From Streptomyces sp. Ag109_O5-10 (GTDB taxonomy: Bacteria > Actinomycetota > Actinomycetes > Streptomycetales > Streptomycetaceae): DNA of 64,000 nt. The notes under the pieces are model-generated. The model did no database searches, was not told the DNA's origin, and saw only the letters and a program-made list of their open reading frames with translations. Positions 27,844 to 36,277 of the stretch are shown in pieces; positions within the stretch are counted from its first letter, which is position 1, and every line of letters begins with the position of its first letter. Position numbers and translations under genes: made by a program. The stretch covers positions 6,820,001 to 6,884,000 of the forward strand of contig NZ_FNTQ01000001.1 of the NCBI RefSeq assembly GCF_900105755.1, given 5' to 3'.

Positions 27844-29382
27844 TCAGCCGAGCTCGCCCTCAGCCGTCAGCTCGGCCAGCCGCACCAGCGTCCGCACCGC
27901 CGACCCCGTCCCGCCCTTCGGCGTGTACCCGAAGGGCCCGCCCTCGTTGAAGGCCGGCCCCGCGATGTCCAGGTGCGCCCAGGTGATCCCCTCGCCCACG
28001 AACTCGCGCAGGAAGAGCCCCGCGACCAGCCCGCCGCCCATCCGCTCACCCATGTTCGCGATGTCCGCGGTCGGCGAGTCCATCCCCTTGCGCAGGTGCT
28101 CCGGCAGCGGCATCGGCCAGGCCGGCTCGCCCACCTCCTCCGCGGCCTCGTGCACCGCGGAGCGGAACGCGTCGTCGTTGGACATGATCCCGAACGTCCG
28201 GCTGCCCAGCGCCAGCATCATCGCGCCGGTCAGCGTCGCCACGTCCACGATCGCGTCCGGCTGCTCCGCCGACGCCGCCCACAGCGCGTCGGCGAGCACC
28301 AGCCGCCCCTCCGCGTCCGTGTTGAGCACCTCGACGGTCTTGCCGCTGTACATGCGCAGCACGTCACCGGGGCGCACGGCGGTGCCCGACGGCATGTTCT
28401 CGGCGAGCGCCAGCCACCCGGTCACGTTGACCGGCAGGCCGAGCCGAGCCGCCACCACGACGGCCGCGAACACCGCCGCCGCGCCGCTCATGTCGCACTT
28501 CATCGTCTCGTTGTGGCCGGCCGGCTTGAGCGAGATGCCGCCCGAGTCGTAGGTGATGCCCTTGCCGACGAACGCGAGGTGCTTGTCCGCGTCGGCGTGC
28601 GTGTACGACAGCTTCACCAGCCGCGGGGTGGCCGCCGAGCCGCCGCCGACGCCGAGGATGCCGCCGTACCCGCCCTTGGCGAGCGCCTTGTCGTCGAGCA
28701 CCTGGATCTTGAGACCGTGCTCCTTGGCCGCGCCCTGCGCGATCGCCGCGAACGCGGCCGGCGTGAGGTCGTTCGGCGGGGTGTTGATCAGGTCACGGGC
28801 CCGGTTGAGCTCCTCGGAGACGGCCGTGGCGCGGGCCAGGGCCGCCTTGTGGGCGGCGTCCCGCGGCTTGCCGCCGAGCAGCACGCCGTCGGCGAGCGGC
28901 GCCCGGTCGTTCTTCGCCCTCAGGCTCTTGCCGGTGCCGCCACCGTTGTCCTTGTACGTGTCGAAGGAGTAGGCGCCGAGCAGCACGCCCTCGCCGATCG
29001 CGCCCACGGCGGCCGCGTCCTCGACGGGCAGCGCGAAGGCCGCCTTCTTGGCTCCGGTCAGCGCGCGGGCGGCGACACCGGCCGCCCGGCGCAGCGCCTC
29101 GGCGTCGTACTCCGCGTCCGGGCCGGGCTCGGCGCCCAGGCCCACCGCGATGACCAGCGGGGCCTTGAAGCCGGCCGGGGCGGGCAGCTTCGTCAGTTCG
29201 CCCTCGGCACCCGAGGCTCCGAGGGTCTCCAGGACGGCCGCCAGCTTGCCGTCGTAGGCCGTGTCCACGGCTTCGGCACCCGGGGCGACGACCGGGCCCT
29301 TGGCGCCCTTGGCGACACCGATCACGATCGCGTCGGCCCGGAGGCCGGGCGCCGCTGCGGTGCTGAGAGTGAGAGCAGTCAC
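27844..29382 (-). CDS. pepA: Leucyl aminopeptidase (M17)
   Basis: A 512-residue cytosolic dimetal aminopeptidase. The catalytic C-terminal half shows the M17 signature NTDAEGRLVLADAL, plus VGKGITYDSGGISLKPAG and MKCDMSGAAAVF, which bear metal ligands and the active-site Lys. The N-terminal macro-like domain is poorly conserved and Ala-rich, as usual. It starts at GTG 29382. It is separated from lpd by 312 bp containing a family A repeat, so it may be a separate unit. Confidence 0.95.
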   Translation of the reverse strand: MTALTLSTAAAPGLRADAIVIGVAKGAKGPVVAPGAEAVDTAYDGKLAAVLETLGASGAEGELTKLPAPAGFKAPLVIAVGLGAEPGPDAEYDAEALRRAAGVAARALTGAKKAAFALPVEDAAAVGAIGEGVLLGAYSFDTYKDNGGGTGKSLRAKNDRAPLADGVLLGGKPRDAAHKAALARATAVSEELNRARDLINTPPNDLTPAAFAAIAQGAAKEHGLKIQVLDDKALAKGGYGGILGVGGGSAATPRLVKLSYTHADADKHLAFVGKGITYDSGGISLKPAGHNETMKCDMSGAAAVFAAVVVAARLGLPVNVTGWLALAENMPSGTAVRPGDVLRMYSGKTVEVLNTDAEGRLVLADALWAASAEQPDAIVDVATLTGAMMLALGSRTFGIMSNDDAFRSAVHEAAEEVGEPAWPMPLPEHLRKGMDSPTADIANMGERMGGGLVAGLFLREFVGEGITWAHLDIAGPAFNEGGPFGYTPKGGTGSAVRTLVRLAELTAEGELG

Positions 29383-29506
29383 GGTGGTGAAATCTCGCTT
29401 CCGATGTTGAGTTGCAGTGGCCGAGCGGGTGGGTCGACCGGGCCCGGGAAGCGGCCCTGAGGAGCGTCCTCGGACCGCGTTGCGACCGGGGCCTTCACCC
29501 CGCGCC

Positions 29507-29569
29507 GGCGAACACCCGGGACGAGCCTACGCGTGTGTATGCGTTCGCTCATTCCTGCGGGTGTTCACC
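29507..29569. promoter_or_regulatory. Long-arm inverted repeat upstream of pepA
   Basis: GGCGAACACCCG (29507-29518) pairs with CGGGTGTTCACC (29558-29569) at 11 of 12 positions across a 39-base loop. It lies in the 369-bp gap 29383-29751, about 125 bp upstream of the pepA start and 3' to cobS. No gene or known riboswitch is visible in this gap; its role is unknown. Confidence 0.4.
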
Positions 29570-29751
29570 TGAGGGTTGCGGCACGGCCACTTGCCCTCGC
29601 GCCGGGCTCCGGTGTCCGGGCCGTACCCGGGGTGGGATCGTCCAAGGGAGCCCGCGCCCCCACCGTGGAGCCCGACAACCCCGACAGCATGGACGGCCAC
29701 CGGAACCGTACGAGCCGGGAGCGCGGCGGAAGGCCTGCTGAAGCGCCCTCC

Positions 29752-30549
29752 TCAGCCGCCGCCCAGGGCGAACACCACGAGCGCCGCGGTCGCCGCCGTC
29801 TCCGCGAGCGCCCCGAAGACATCCCCGGTCACCCCGCCGAACCGGCGCCGGCAGTGCCGCAGCAGCCCGTCCGTCGCGGCCTCGGCCACCACCACCGCGA
29901 GCAGCGCCCGCAGGCTGTCGCCCGGTCCGACCAGCGCCCCGCCGCCCGCCGCCAGCAGCATCACCGCGAACGTCACCACGGTCGCCGCCACCTTGGGGAC
30001 CACCCCGGCCACCGCCGCCCCCAGCCCCTCCGGACGGGCGGCCGGCACCCCCTCCACCGCGGCCAGCGTCAGCGCCAGCCGGGCCACCGTCGCCGCGACG
30101 ACCGCCGCCAGGGCACCGTGCCGCCACCCCTCGCCGTACGCCTGGGCGAGCGCGGCCACCTGCCCGAGCAGGACGAAGACCAGGGTGACGACCCCGAACG
30201 GCCCGATGTCCGACTGTTTCATGATCCGCAGGGCGTCCTCGGCGGGCTTGCCGCTGCCCAGGCCGTCTGCGGTGTCGGCGAGGCCGTCCAGGTGCAGCCC
30301 CCGGGTGAGCACGGCCGGTACGGCGACGGCGGCGACCGCGGCCAGCAGCGCGCTCGCCCCGGCCGCAAGCACGAGCGCGCCGACCGCCCCCGCGCAGGCG
30401 CCGACCGCGAGGCCGGCGAGCGGGGCGGACAGCATGCCGCCGCGGGCCGCCTCCCGGTCCCAGCGGGTGACCTTCACGGGGAAGACGGTGAGCGTGCCGA
30501 AGGCGAAGCGGACGCCGTCCAGCCAGGGAGTCGCAGAGGTCACAGCCAC
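29752..30549 (-). CDS. cobS: Adenosylcobinamide-GDP ribazoletransferase (cobalamin synthase)
   Basis: A 265-residue polytopic membrane protein that joins adenosylcobinamide-GDP to alpha-ribazole. The CobS signature GLHLDGLADTADGLGSG lies at about 84-100, followed by MKQSDIGPFG. Several Ala/Val-rich membrane helices follow. It starts at GTG 30549. cobT and cobU are 4-7 kb away but not contiguous, so the lower-ligand pathway is dispersed through this region. No B12 riboswitch is seen upstream. Confidence 0.94.
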   Translation of the reverse strand: MAVTSATPWLDGVRFAFGTLTVFPVKVTRWDREAARGGMLSAPLAGLAVGACAGAVGALVLAAGASALLAAVAAVAVPAVLTRGLHLDGLADTADGLGSGKPAEDALRIMKQSDIGPFGVVTLVFVLLGQVAALAQAYGEGWRHGALAAVVAATVARLALTLAAVEGVPAARPEGLGAAVAGVVPKVAATVVTFAVMLLAAGGGALVGPGDSLRALLAVVVAEAATDGLLRHCRRRFGGVTGDVFGALAETAATAALVVFALGGG

Positions 30550-30642
30550 CGGCGCAGATTACCCGTGGTCAGGAGGCCGCGGCCCGGCCGGACTCCGGGC
30601 CGGGCTCCCGGTGCGGCTCCCCGTCGGGGATAAAGTGCGCAC

Positions 30643-31440
30643 ATGGGACATTGGCTGGAGCGGAACATCGTCGAGCCGGGCAAACTCCCGCTGCTGCTCG
30701 CCCTGACCGCCTTCGTCCTGACCTTCGTGATCACCCGGGTCATCACCCGGCTGATCCGCGCCGGAAGGGGCCCGTTCCGCAACGTGCGGGCGGGCGGGCT
30801 GCACATCCACCACGTGGTCCCCGGCGTCGTCCTCGTCGTCATCGGCGGCTTCGGCGCGGTCGCCAGTTCCCGCAACGGCCTCGGCGCGGCCCTCGCCGCG
30901 ATCGCCTTCGGGATCGGCGCGGGGCTCGTCCTCGACGAGTTCGCGCTCATCCTGCACCTCGGCGACGTCTACTGGACCGAGGAGGGCCGCAAGAGCGTCG
31001 AGGCCGTCGTCATCACGGCCGCGCTGGTGGGGCTGCTGCTCGCCGGCTTCTCGCCGTTCGGGGTCAACGACCTGTCGGCGGACGAACTCCAGGACCGCGG
31101 GGCCGTCGTCGCGAACGTGGTGGCCAACTTCGCCTTCTCCCTCGTCGCCCTGAGCAAGGGCAAGACGCGCACCGCGATCTTCGGGGTGATCGTCCCGCTG
31201 GTCGCGATCGTCGGCGCGGTCCGGCTCGCCCGCCCCGGCTCGGCCTGGGCCCGCCGCTTCTACGGCAACCGGCCGCGCGCCCGGGCCAGGGCCCGGCTGC
31301 GCACCTATCATCACGACCGCCGCTGGTCCCGGCTCACCCTGACCCTTCAGGACTGGATCGGCGGCAAACCCGACCGCCCCGAACCGCTGCGTCTCCCCGG
31401 CCACGGCCCCGGACCCGGACCGGACCCCGGCCGCCGGTGA
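30643..31440 (+). CDS. Integral membrane protein of unknown function
   Basis: A 265-residue protein with five or six predicted membrane helices. A His-rich motif follows helix 1 (GGLHIHHVVPGVVL), and an acidic segment (LVLDEFALILHLGDVYW) lies between helices. The His/Asp/Glu residues could bind metal, but no function is established. The C-terminus is basic then Pro/Gly-rich (GPGPGPDPGRR). Its last 94 bases overlap the 3' end of the convergent rhomboid-like gene. Confidence 0.8.
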   Translation: MGHWLERNIVEPGKLPLLLALTAFVLTFVITRVITRLIRAGRGPFRNVRAGGLHIHHVVPGVVLVVIGGFGAVASSRNGLGAALAAIAFGIGAGLVLDEFALILHLGDVYWTEEGRKSVEAVVITAALVGLLLAGFSPFGVNDLSADELQDRGAVVANVVANFAFSLVALSKGKTRTAIFGVIVPLVAIVGAVRLARPGSAWARRFYGNRPRARARARLRTYHHDRRWSRLTLTLQDWIGGKPDRPEPLRLPGHGPGPGPDPGRR

Positions 31441-32102
31441 CGCCATCGGTGCCGCAGCCGCCGTCCCGCCGGCACCGCCGCGCACAGCGCCGCCGTCCCC
31501 GCGATGGCCGCCAGATGCTCCTTCCCGGCCAGGTTGTCCTTCACCGCCACCTCGACCGCCATCGCGGCCGCCACCGCGCCGGCGGTGACGTAGGCGCCGT
31601 ACCGCCAGCCCAGGTAGACCGCGAGCCCGACGACGGCGGCCGACGGGCCGGTGTCCACCACCCGGGCGTCCGAGGCCGGCAGCCCCAGCGGACCGTGCGG
31701 CCCCAGCGCGACGCCCGTGCGCGCGTACAGCGTGCCGGCGAGGGTCGCCGCGTACGCGACGACCAGGGTCCGCCACCAGCCCAGGCACACCTCGGCGAGC
31801 CCGAAGACCACCAGGACCTGGGCCAGCGCGCCCCACACCGGCAGGTCCAGGGCCGGCACGAACAGCGACAGGGGAGTGCGCGACAGGGAGGCCCAGAGGG
31901 GGTCGGCGACGCGCACCGCCCCGACGTCCTGCACGAAGCCGTAGCCCCACGACTGGTTCTGCGCGAACTGGAGCAGCGCGGTCAGGCACACCGCCCCCGT
32001 CGTCATCGGCACCGCCCGCAGCCGGTGCTTCGCCAGCGGGCCGCGCACGGTGGCGTACAACAGCCCCCACTCGGCGTGGGCCCAGCGGGCGAGCGGCGTC
32101 AT
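31347..32102 (-). CDS. Rhomboid-like integral membrane protein
   Basis: A 251-residue membrane protein with about six helices, similar in layout to the actinobacterial rhomboid-like family. A DTGPSAAVVGLAVY segment (about 155-168) may correspond to the rhomboid Ser motif (normally GxSG). Whether a complete Ser-His dyad is present cannot be confirmed. ATG 32102 is ten bases after the stop of the MprF-like gene, so they form an operon. The C-terminal ~30 residues are Arg/Gly/Pro low-complexity sequence overlapping the opposite-strand gene. Confidence 0.72.
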   Translation of the reverse strand: MTPLARWAHAEWGLLYATVRGPLAKHRLRAVPMTTGAVCLTALLQFAQNQSWGYGFVQDVGAVRVADPLWASLSRTPLSLFVPALDLPVWGALAQVLVVFGLAEVCLGWWRTLVVAYAATLAGTLYARTGVALGPHGPLGLPASDARVVDTGPSAAVVGLAVYLGWRYGAYVTAGAVAAAMAVEVAVKDNLAGKEHLAAIAGTAALCAAVPAGRRLRHRWRHRRPGSGPGPGPWPGRRSGSGRSGLPPIQS

Positions 32103-32112
32103 GCGCTGGTCC

Positions 32113-33909
32113 TCATCCGTGGGTTTCCCGCTGCGTGTCCAGGTGCCTGCGATGCACCCACTTCGGCAGGCCGGGCGCCTCCAGGAACCCTTCGGCACGC
32201 GCCGAGGCCAGACCGATGCGCGGAAGGTCCGCGCTCTTCTCGAAGAGCAGGAACCGGGGTTCCCAGATGGGCCGGTACTTGGCGTTCGCCCGGTACAGGG
32301 ACTCGATCTGCCACCACCGGGAGAAGAAGCTCAGCAAGGACCTCCACAGCCGCAGCACCGGCCCGGCGCCGAGCCGCGCACCACGTTCGAAGACCGACCG
32401 GAACATCGCGAAGTTGAGCGAGACCTGAGTGATCCCGATCTCCCGGGCCCGCCGGAGCAGTTCGATGACCATGAACTCCATCAGCCCGTTGTCGGAGTCC
32501 CGGTCCCGCCGCATGAGATCGAGGGACAGCCCGCCCGGCCCCCACGGCACGAAGGAGAGCAGGGCCCGCAGTTCACCCGCCCCGTCCGTGCACTCCAGCA
32601 TCACGCACCGTCCGTCCCGGGCGTCCCCGAGCCGTCCCAGCGCCATGCTGAAACCGCGCTCGGTGGCCCCGTCCCGCCAGTCGTCGGCGCGCCGGACCAG
32701 GTAGGACATCTCGTCCGCCGGGATGTCCTCGTGGCGCCGGATCCGCACCTGGTACCCCGCCCGCCCGACCCGGTTGTACGCCTGCCGGACGGTCCGCATC
32801 GCCCGGCCCTCCAGCGTGAACTCGGCGACCTCGACGATCGCCTCGTCGCCGAGTTCCAGCGCGTCGAGCCCGTGCCGCGCGTACACGGTCCCCGCTTCCT
32901 CGCTCGCCCCCATCACCGCCGGGATCCACCCGTGCGCCCGCGCCTCGCGGAGCCACGGCACGATGGCCCCCGGCCACGCCTCCGGATCCCCGATCGGATC
33001 CCCCGAGGCGAGCGACACCCCGCCCACCACCCGGTACGCGACCGCCGCCTTCCCGGTGGGCGACCACACGACGCTCTTCTCCCGCCGCAGCGCGAAGTAC
33101 CCGAGCGAGTCCCGCTCGCCGTGCCGCTCCAGCAGGGCCCGCAGCTGCTTCTCGTCTTCCTCGGTGATCGGGTCGACGGCGCGGCGGGAGCGGAAGGCGG
33201 CGTAGAGGACGGCGAGCAGGAGGAGGGTGCTGAGCACGTTGATGACGACGTTCACCCAGTTCGGCGGCGCGATGTACGGGAACCGGGAGGGGTCGGCGGC
33301 GACCGACACCAGGCGCAGGGTGCCGTAGTGCCAGCGCTCCAGGAACGTCGAACGCGCGGCGTGCGGCGCCTGGTCGGTGACGGTCACGAGGAGGGCGGCG
33401 AGCAGTGAGGCGACGAGACCGCCGCCGACGGCGACGGTGGCGGCGAGGCGCGGGTTGGACCGGTCGCCCTTCGCGTAGAACTCCCGCCGGCCCACGAGCA
33501 GGGCGACGACGAAGGCGGCGGTCAGCACGATCGAGATCCAGTTCTGCGCGTACCGCCGGATCTCCGGGAACGCCATGGCGAACGCGAACAGCGCGAGGAA
33601 GAGCCCGCTTAGTACCAGGTTCAGGATCCACGCGGCCCGCTTCCGCCGCCGCGTCGTGATCGCGAGGAAGGCGGTGAACGCACCGGAGGCGAAGCCGGCG
33701 GTCAGCAGGTACGGCGTGAAGTAGTTCTCCTGGTTGTGCCGCCGCACGTCCTGACCCAGCGACAGCCACACCGCACTGAGGAAGTTGACGAAGGCGACGG
33801 CCCGCAGATACCAGACGGCAAAGGCGGCGGCCCGCTGGGAAACCCCGCCACCCCGCCGCCCCGGCTCACGTCCCTCACACCGCTCCACGGCAATTCGGAC
33901 ATCTCCCAT
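32113..33909 (-). CDS. MprF-like phosphatidylglycerol lysyltransferase
   Basis: A 598-residue membrane protein. The N-terminal ~240 residues hold about six transmembrane helices. The C-terminal DUF2156/GNAT-like aminoacyltransferase domain (about 250-590) carries features such as SLASGDPIGDPEAW, MRTVRQAYNRVGRAGY, GLSLDLMRRD and MEFMVIELLRRAR. MprF enzymes transfer an amino acid from tRNA to phosphatidylglycerol and so lower surface charge. The fused lysyl-tRNA synthetase domain of mycobacterial LysX is absent. Confidence 0.9.
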   Translation of the reverse strand: MGDVRIAVERCEGREPGRRGGGVSQRAAAFAVWYLRAVAFVNFLSAVWLSLGQDVRRHNQENYFTPYLLTAGFASGAFTAFLAITTRRRKRAAWILNLVLSGLFLALFAFAMAFPEIRRYAQNWISIVLTAAFVVALLVGRREFYAKGDRSNPRLAATVAVGGGLVASLLAALLVTVTDQAPHAARSTFLERWHYGTLRLVSVAADPSRFPYIAPPNWVNVVINVLSTLLLLAVLYAAFRSRRAVDPITEEDEKQLRALLERHGERDSLGYFALRREKSVVWSPTGKAAVAYRVVGGVSLASGDPIGDPEAWPGAIVPWLREARAHGWIPAVMGASEEAGTVYARHGLDALELGDEAIVEVAEFTLEGRAMRTVRQAYNRVGRAGYQVRIRRHEDIPADEMSYLVRRADDWRDGATERGFSMALGRLGDARDGRCVMLECTDGAGELRALLSFVPWGPGGLSLDLMRRDRDSDNGLMEFMVIELLRRAREIGITQVSLNFAMFRSVFERGARLGAGPVLRLWRSLLSFFSRWWQIESLYRANAKYRPIWEPRFLLFEKSADLPRIGLASARAEGFLEAPGLPKWVHRRHLDTQRETHG

Positions 33910-33979
33910 GAGGAGCGATCATATGGGCGCCCATACCCCAAACCCCGCCGTGCCGTCCCGGCCGTGGTGAACGGTCCCG

Positions 33980-35050
33980 CTAGTCCTGCGGCTTCTCCTC
34001 GGATTCGGGCTTCTCCGGCAGCTCCGCCGCCAGGGCCGCCGCGGCCTGGACCAGGGGCAGGGCCAGCAGGGCGCCCATGCCCTCGCCGACCTTCACGCCC
34101 TGCTCAAGGAGGGGCTCCAGGGCCATCCGGTCCAGGGCCTTCGCCTGCCCCGGCTCCCCGCTGTCGTGGCCGGCCAGCCACCAGTCCGGCGCCCGGAACG
34201 CGATCCGCTGCGCGACCAGCGCACACGCGGCCACGACCACCCCGTCCAGCACCACCGGCAGCTTCCGCACCGCCGACTGCAACAGGAACCCGGTCATCGC
34301 CGCGAGGTCGGCCCCGCCGACCGTCGCCAGCAACTGCAACTGGTCCCCGAGCACCGGCCGCGCCCGCCGCAGCGCGTCCCGGATCGCCGCGCACTTCCGC
34401 ATCCACGCGAGGTCGTCGATGGCGAGCCCGCCCCGCCCGGTCACCACCGACGCGTCCGTCCCGCACAGCGCCGCTACCAGCGTGGCGGCCGCCGTCGTGC
34501 CGCCGACGCTGACGTCGCCGAGGACCACCAGGTCGGTCCCCGCGTCGGCCTCCCCGTCGGCCAGCGCGACGCCCGCCCGGAAGGCCGTCTCCGCCTCGTC
34601 CAGGGTCAGCGCGTCCTCGATGTCGATACGGCCGCTGCCCCGCCGCACCCGGTGCCGTACGACCTCCTCGGGCAGTGTGTCCGGGTCGCAGTCCAGCGCC
34701 ATGTCCACGATCCGCACCGGCACCCCGAGCCGCCGGGCGAGGACCGCCACCGGGCTGGCGCCCTCGAGGACCGCCCGCACCAGCAGCTCCGCGCTGCCCG
34801 CGGGCCGGGCGGAGACGCCGAGTTCGGCGACGCCGTGGTCGCCGGCGAAGAGCAGCACCCGCGGCCGTTCCACCGGCCGGACCGGTACCGAACCCTGGGC
34901 GGCGGCCAGCCACTCACCCAGGTCGTCGAGGCGGCCCAGCGACCCGGGCGGCACGGCCAGCCGCTCCCGGCGCGCCTCGGCGTCACGGCGCACACCGCCG
35001 TCGGGGCGCTCGATCAGATCGGTGAAGTCGTCGAGATTAAGCGAGCTCAT
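33980..35050 (-). CDS. cobT: Nicotinate-nucleotide-dimethylbenzimidazole phosphoribosyltransferase
   Basis: A 356-residue CobT that makes alpha-ribazole phosphate for the B12 lower ligand. Family segments include FAGDHGVAELGVS, VVLGDVSVGGTTAAATL and the catalytic Glu region LLEQGVKVGEGMGALLALP. ATG 35050 is chosen; the open frame extends 350 codons upstream but antisense to a real methyltransferase gene. It is divergent from that methyltransferase. Confidence 0.95.
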   Translation of the reverse strand: MSSLNLDDFTDLIERPDGGVRRDAEARRERLAVPPGSLGRLDDLGEWLAAAQGSVPVRPVERPRVLLFAGDHGVAELGVSARPAGSAELLVRAVLEGASPVAVLARRLGVPVRIVDMALDCDPDTLPEEVVRHRVRRGSGRIDIEDALTLDEAETAFRAGVALADGEADAGTDLVVLGDVSVGGTTAAATLVAALCGTDASVVTGRGGLAIDDLAWMRKCAAIRDALRRARPVLGDQLQLLATVGGADLAAMTGFLLQSAVRKLPVVLDGVVVAACALVAQRIAFRAPDWWLAGHDSGEPGQAKALDRMALEPLLEQGVKVGEGMGALLALPLVQAAAALAAELPEKPESEEKPQD

Positions 35051-35200
35051 TCGCCGAACAGTACCGGCACCGAACCAGCAGTCAGGTGCCAGATCGCCAG
35101 CACACCCGCACGGCGCCTTGGCAGGCAAGATCGGTATCCCATACGTTCCGGTTTGCAGTGGATTGCGTTCAGGGAGTACTGGGAGCACAGGGAGCCGCCC

Positions 35201-36178
35201 ATGCCGCCGCGCACGCCCGAACTCGCCGCGGGCCCCGACCGGTTCCACGAGCCGCGCCGTGAGGACTGCCCCTGGTGCGGCTCCAGGCGCCTGCGCACCC
35301 GCCTGCGCACGCCCGACCTCCTCCACCACCGGCCCGGCACGTTCACCGTCGACGTGTGCCGGGACTGCGCCCACACCTTCCAGAACCCCCGGCTGTCCCC
35401 GGCCGGTCTCGCCCTCTACCACCGGGACTTCTACGACGGCCGCCTGGAGGACTACACCGACCGCCTCCACACCACCCGCGCCGGCCGCCGCCGGCACCGC
35501 GCCGCCGCCCGCGTGATGCTGGCGCTGCCGGAGCCGGAGAGCTGGCTGGACGTCGGCACGGGCCACGCCCACTTCCCGCGCACGGCCCAGGAACTCTTCG
35601 CCTACACGTCGTTCGACGGCCTCGACCCGACCCTGCGCGTGGGGCGCGCCCAGGTCGAGGGCCATATCGAGGAGGCCCACTGCGGCTACCTGGCCATGCC
35701 GGAGGTGCTGGCCCAGCTGCGCGGCCGCTACGACGTCGTCAGCATGCTCCACCACCTGCAGCACACCCCCGACCCGCGAGCCGAACTCCGTGCCGCCCTC
35801 GCCGCGCTGCGCCCGGGCGGCCACCTCCTCATCGACGTCCCGAACCCGCGCAGCGCGTTCGCCCGACTCCTCGGCAAGTGGTGGATCCCCTACGGCCAGC
35901 CCCGCCACCTGCACCTCATGCCGCCGGCCAACCTCCGGGCGGAGCTGGAGTCGCAGGGCTGCCGGATCCTCCGCACCGACCGGAAGTCGCCGCACGTGCC
36001 GTACGACATCTCGGCCGCCCTCGGCCTGTTCCTGGGCCGGGTCCTGCCGAAACGGTGGCTGCGCGGGGCGGCGCCGCTGCTCGCCGTGGCGAGGCTCGCC
36101 GACCATGCCCTGGCTCCGCTGCTGCGGCGGACGCCGTTCTCGAACGCGTACCGGATCGTCGCGAGGAAGGGGTGCTGA
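35201..36178 (+). CDS. Class I SAM-dependent methyltransferase with N-terminal zinc-ribbon motif
   Basis: A 325-residue protein. An N-terminal CPWCGS...CRDCAHTFQNP pair of CxxC knuckles probably binds zinc. The SAM motif I is WLDVGTGHAHF (about 117-127), and motif post-II is DVVSMLHHLQHTPDPRAEL. This layout is typical of methyltransferases acting on sugars or surface glycans, but the substrate is not evident here. The ATG at 35201 has GGGAG six bases upstream; the longer open frame lacks support. Confidence 0.85.
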   Translation: MPPRTPELAAGPDRFHEPRREDCPWCGSRRLRTRLRTPDLLHHRPGTFTVDVCRDCAHTFQNPRLSPAGLALYHRDFYDGRLEDYTDRLHTTRAGRRRHRAAARVMLALPEPESWLDVGTGHAHFPRTAQELFAYTSFDGLDPTLRVGRAQVEGHIEEAHCGYLAMPEVLAQLRGRYDVVSMLHHLQHTPDPRAELRAALAALRPGGHLLIDVPNPRSAFARLLGKWWIPYGQPRHLHLMPPANLRAELESQGCRILRTDRKSPHVPYDISAALGLFLGRVLPKRWLRGAAPLLAVARLADHALAPLLRRTPFSNAYRIVARKGC

Positions 36179-36210
36179 CGGCCGGTCGCGCGACTGCGCG
36201 CGGGCGGGGC

Positions 36211-36265
36211 TGAGCGCGCGGTTCCTCCCCCAGCCTTCGGCCGGGGGTACCCCCAGCGCCCCTTA
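36211..36265. terminator. Nested palindromic repeat between convergent genes
   Basis: A family A-like stretch (GCGCGCGGTTCCTC ... GCGCCCC) is interrupted by a second hairpin at 36227-36247 (CCCCC-a-GCC-ttc-GGC-c-GGGGG). It lies between the convergent methyltransferase and cobU-fusion genes and is a likely bidirectional terminator. Confidence 0.65.
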
Positions 36266-36277
36266 CGGGCCGCCGCA

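Noticed and set aside
29383..30642. Cobalamin riboswitch upstream of cobS or nearby genes
   Set aside because: I could not find the conserved B12-box or the expected multi-stem layout; only a simple inverted repeat is present at 29507-29569.
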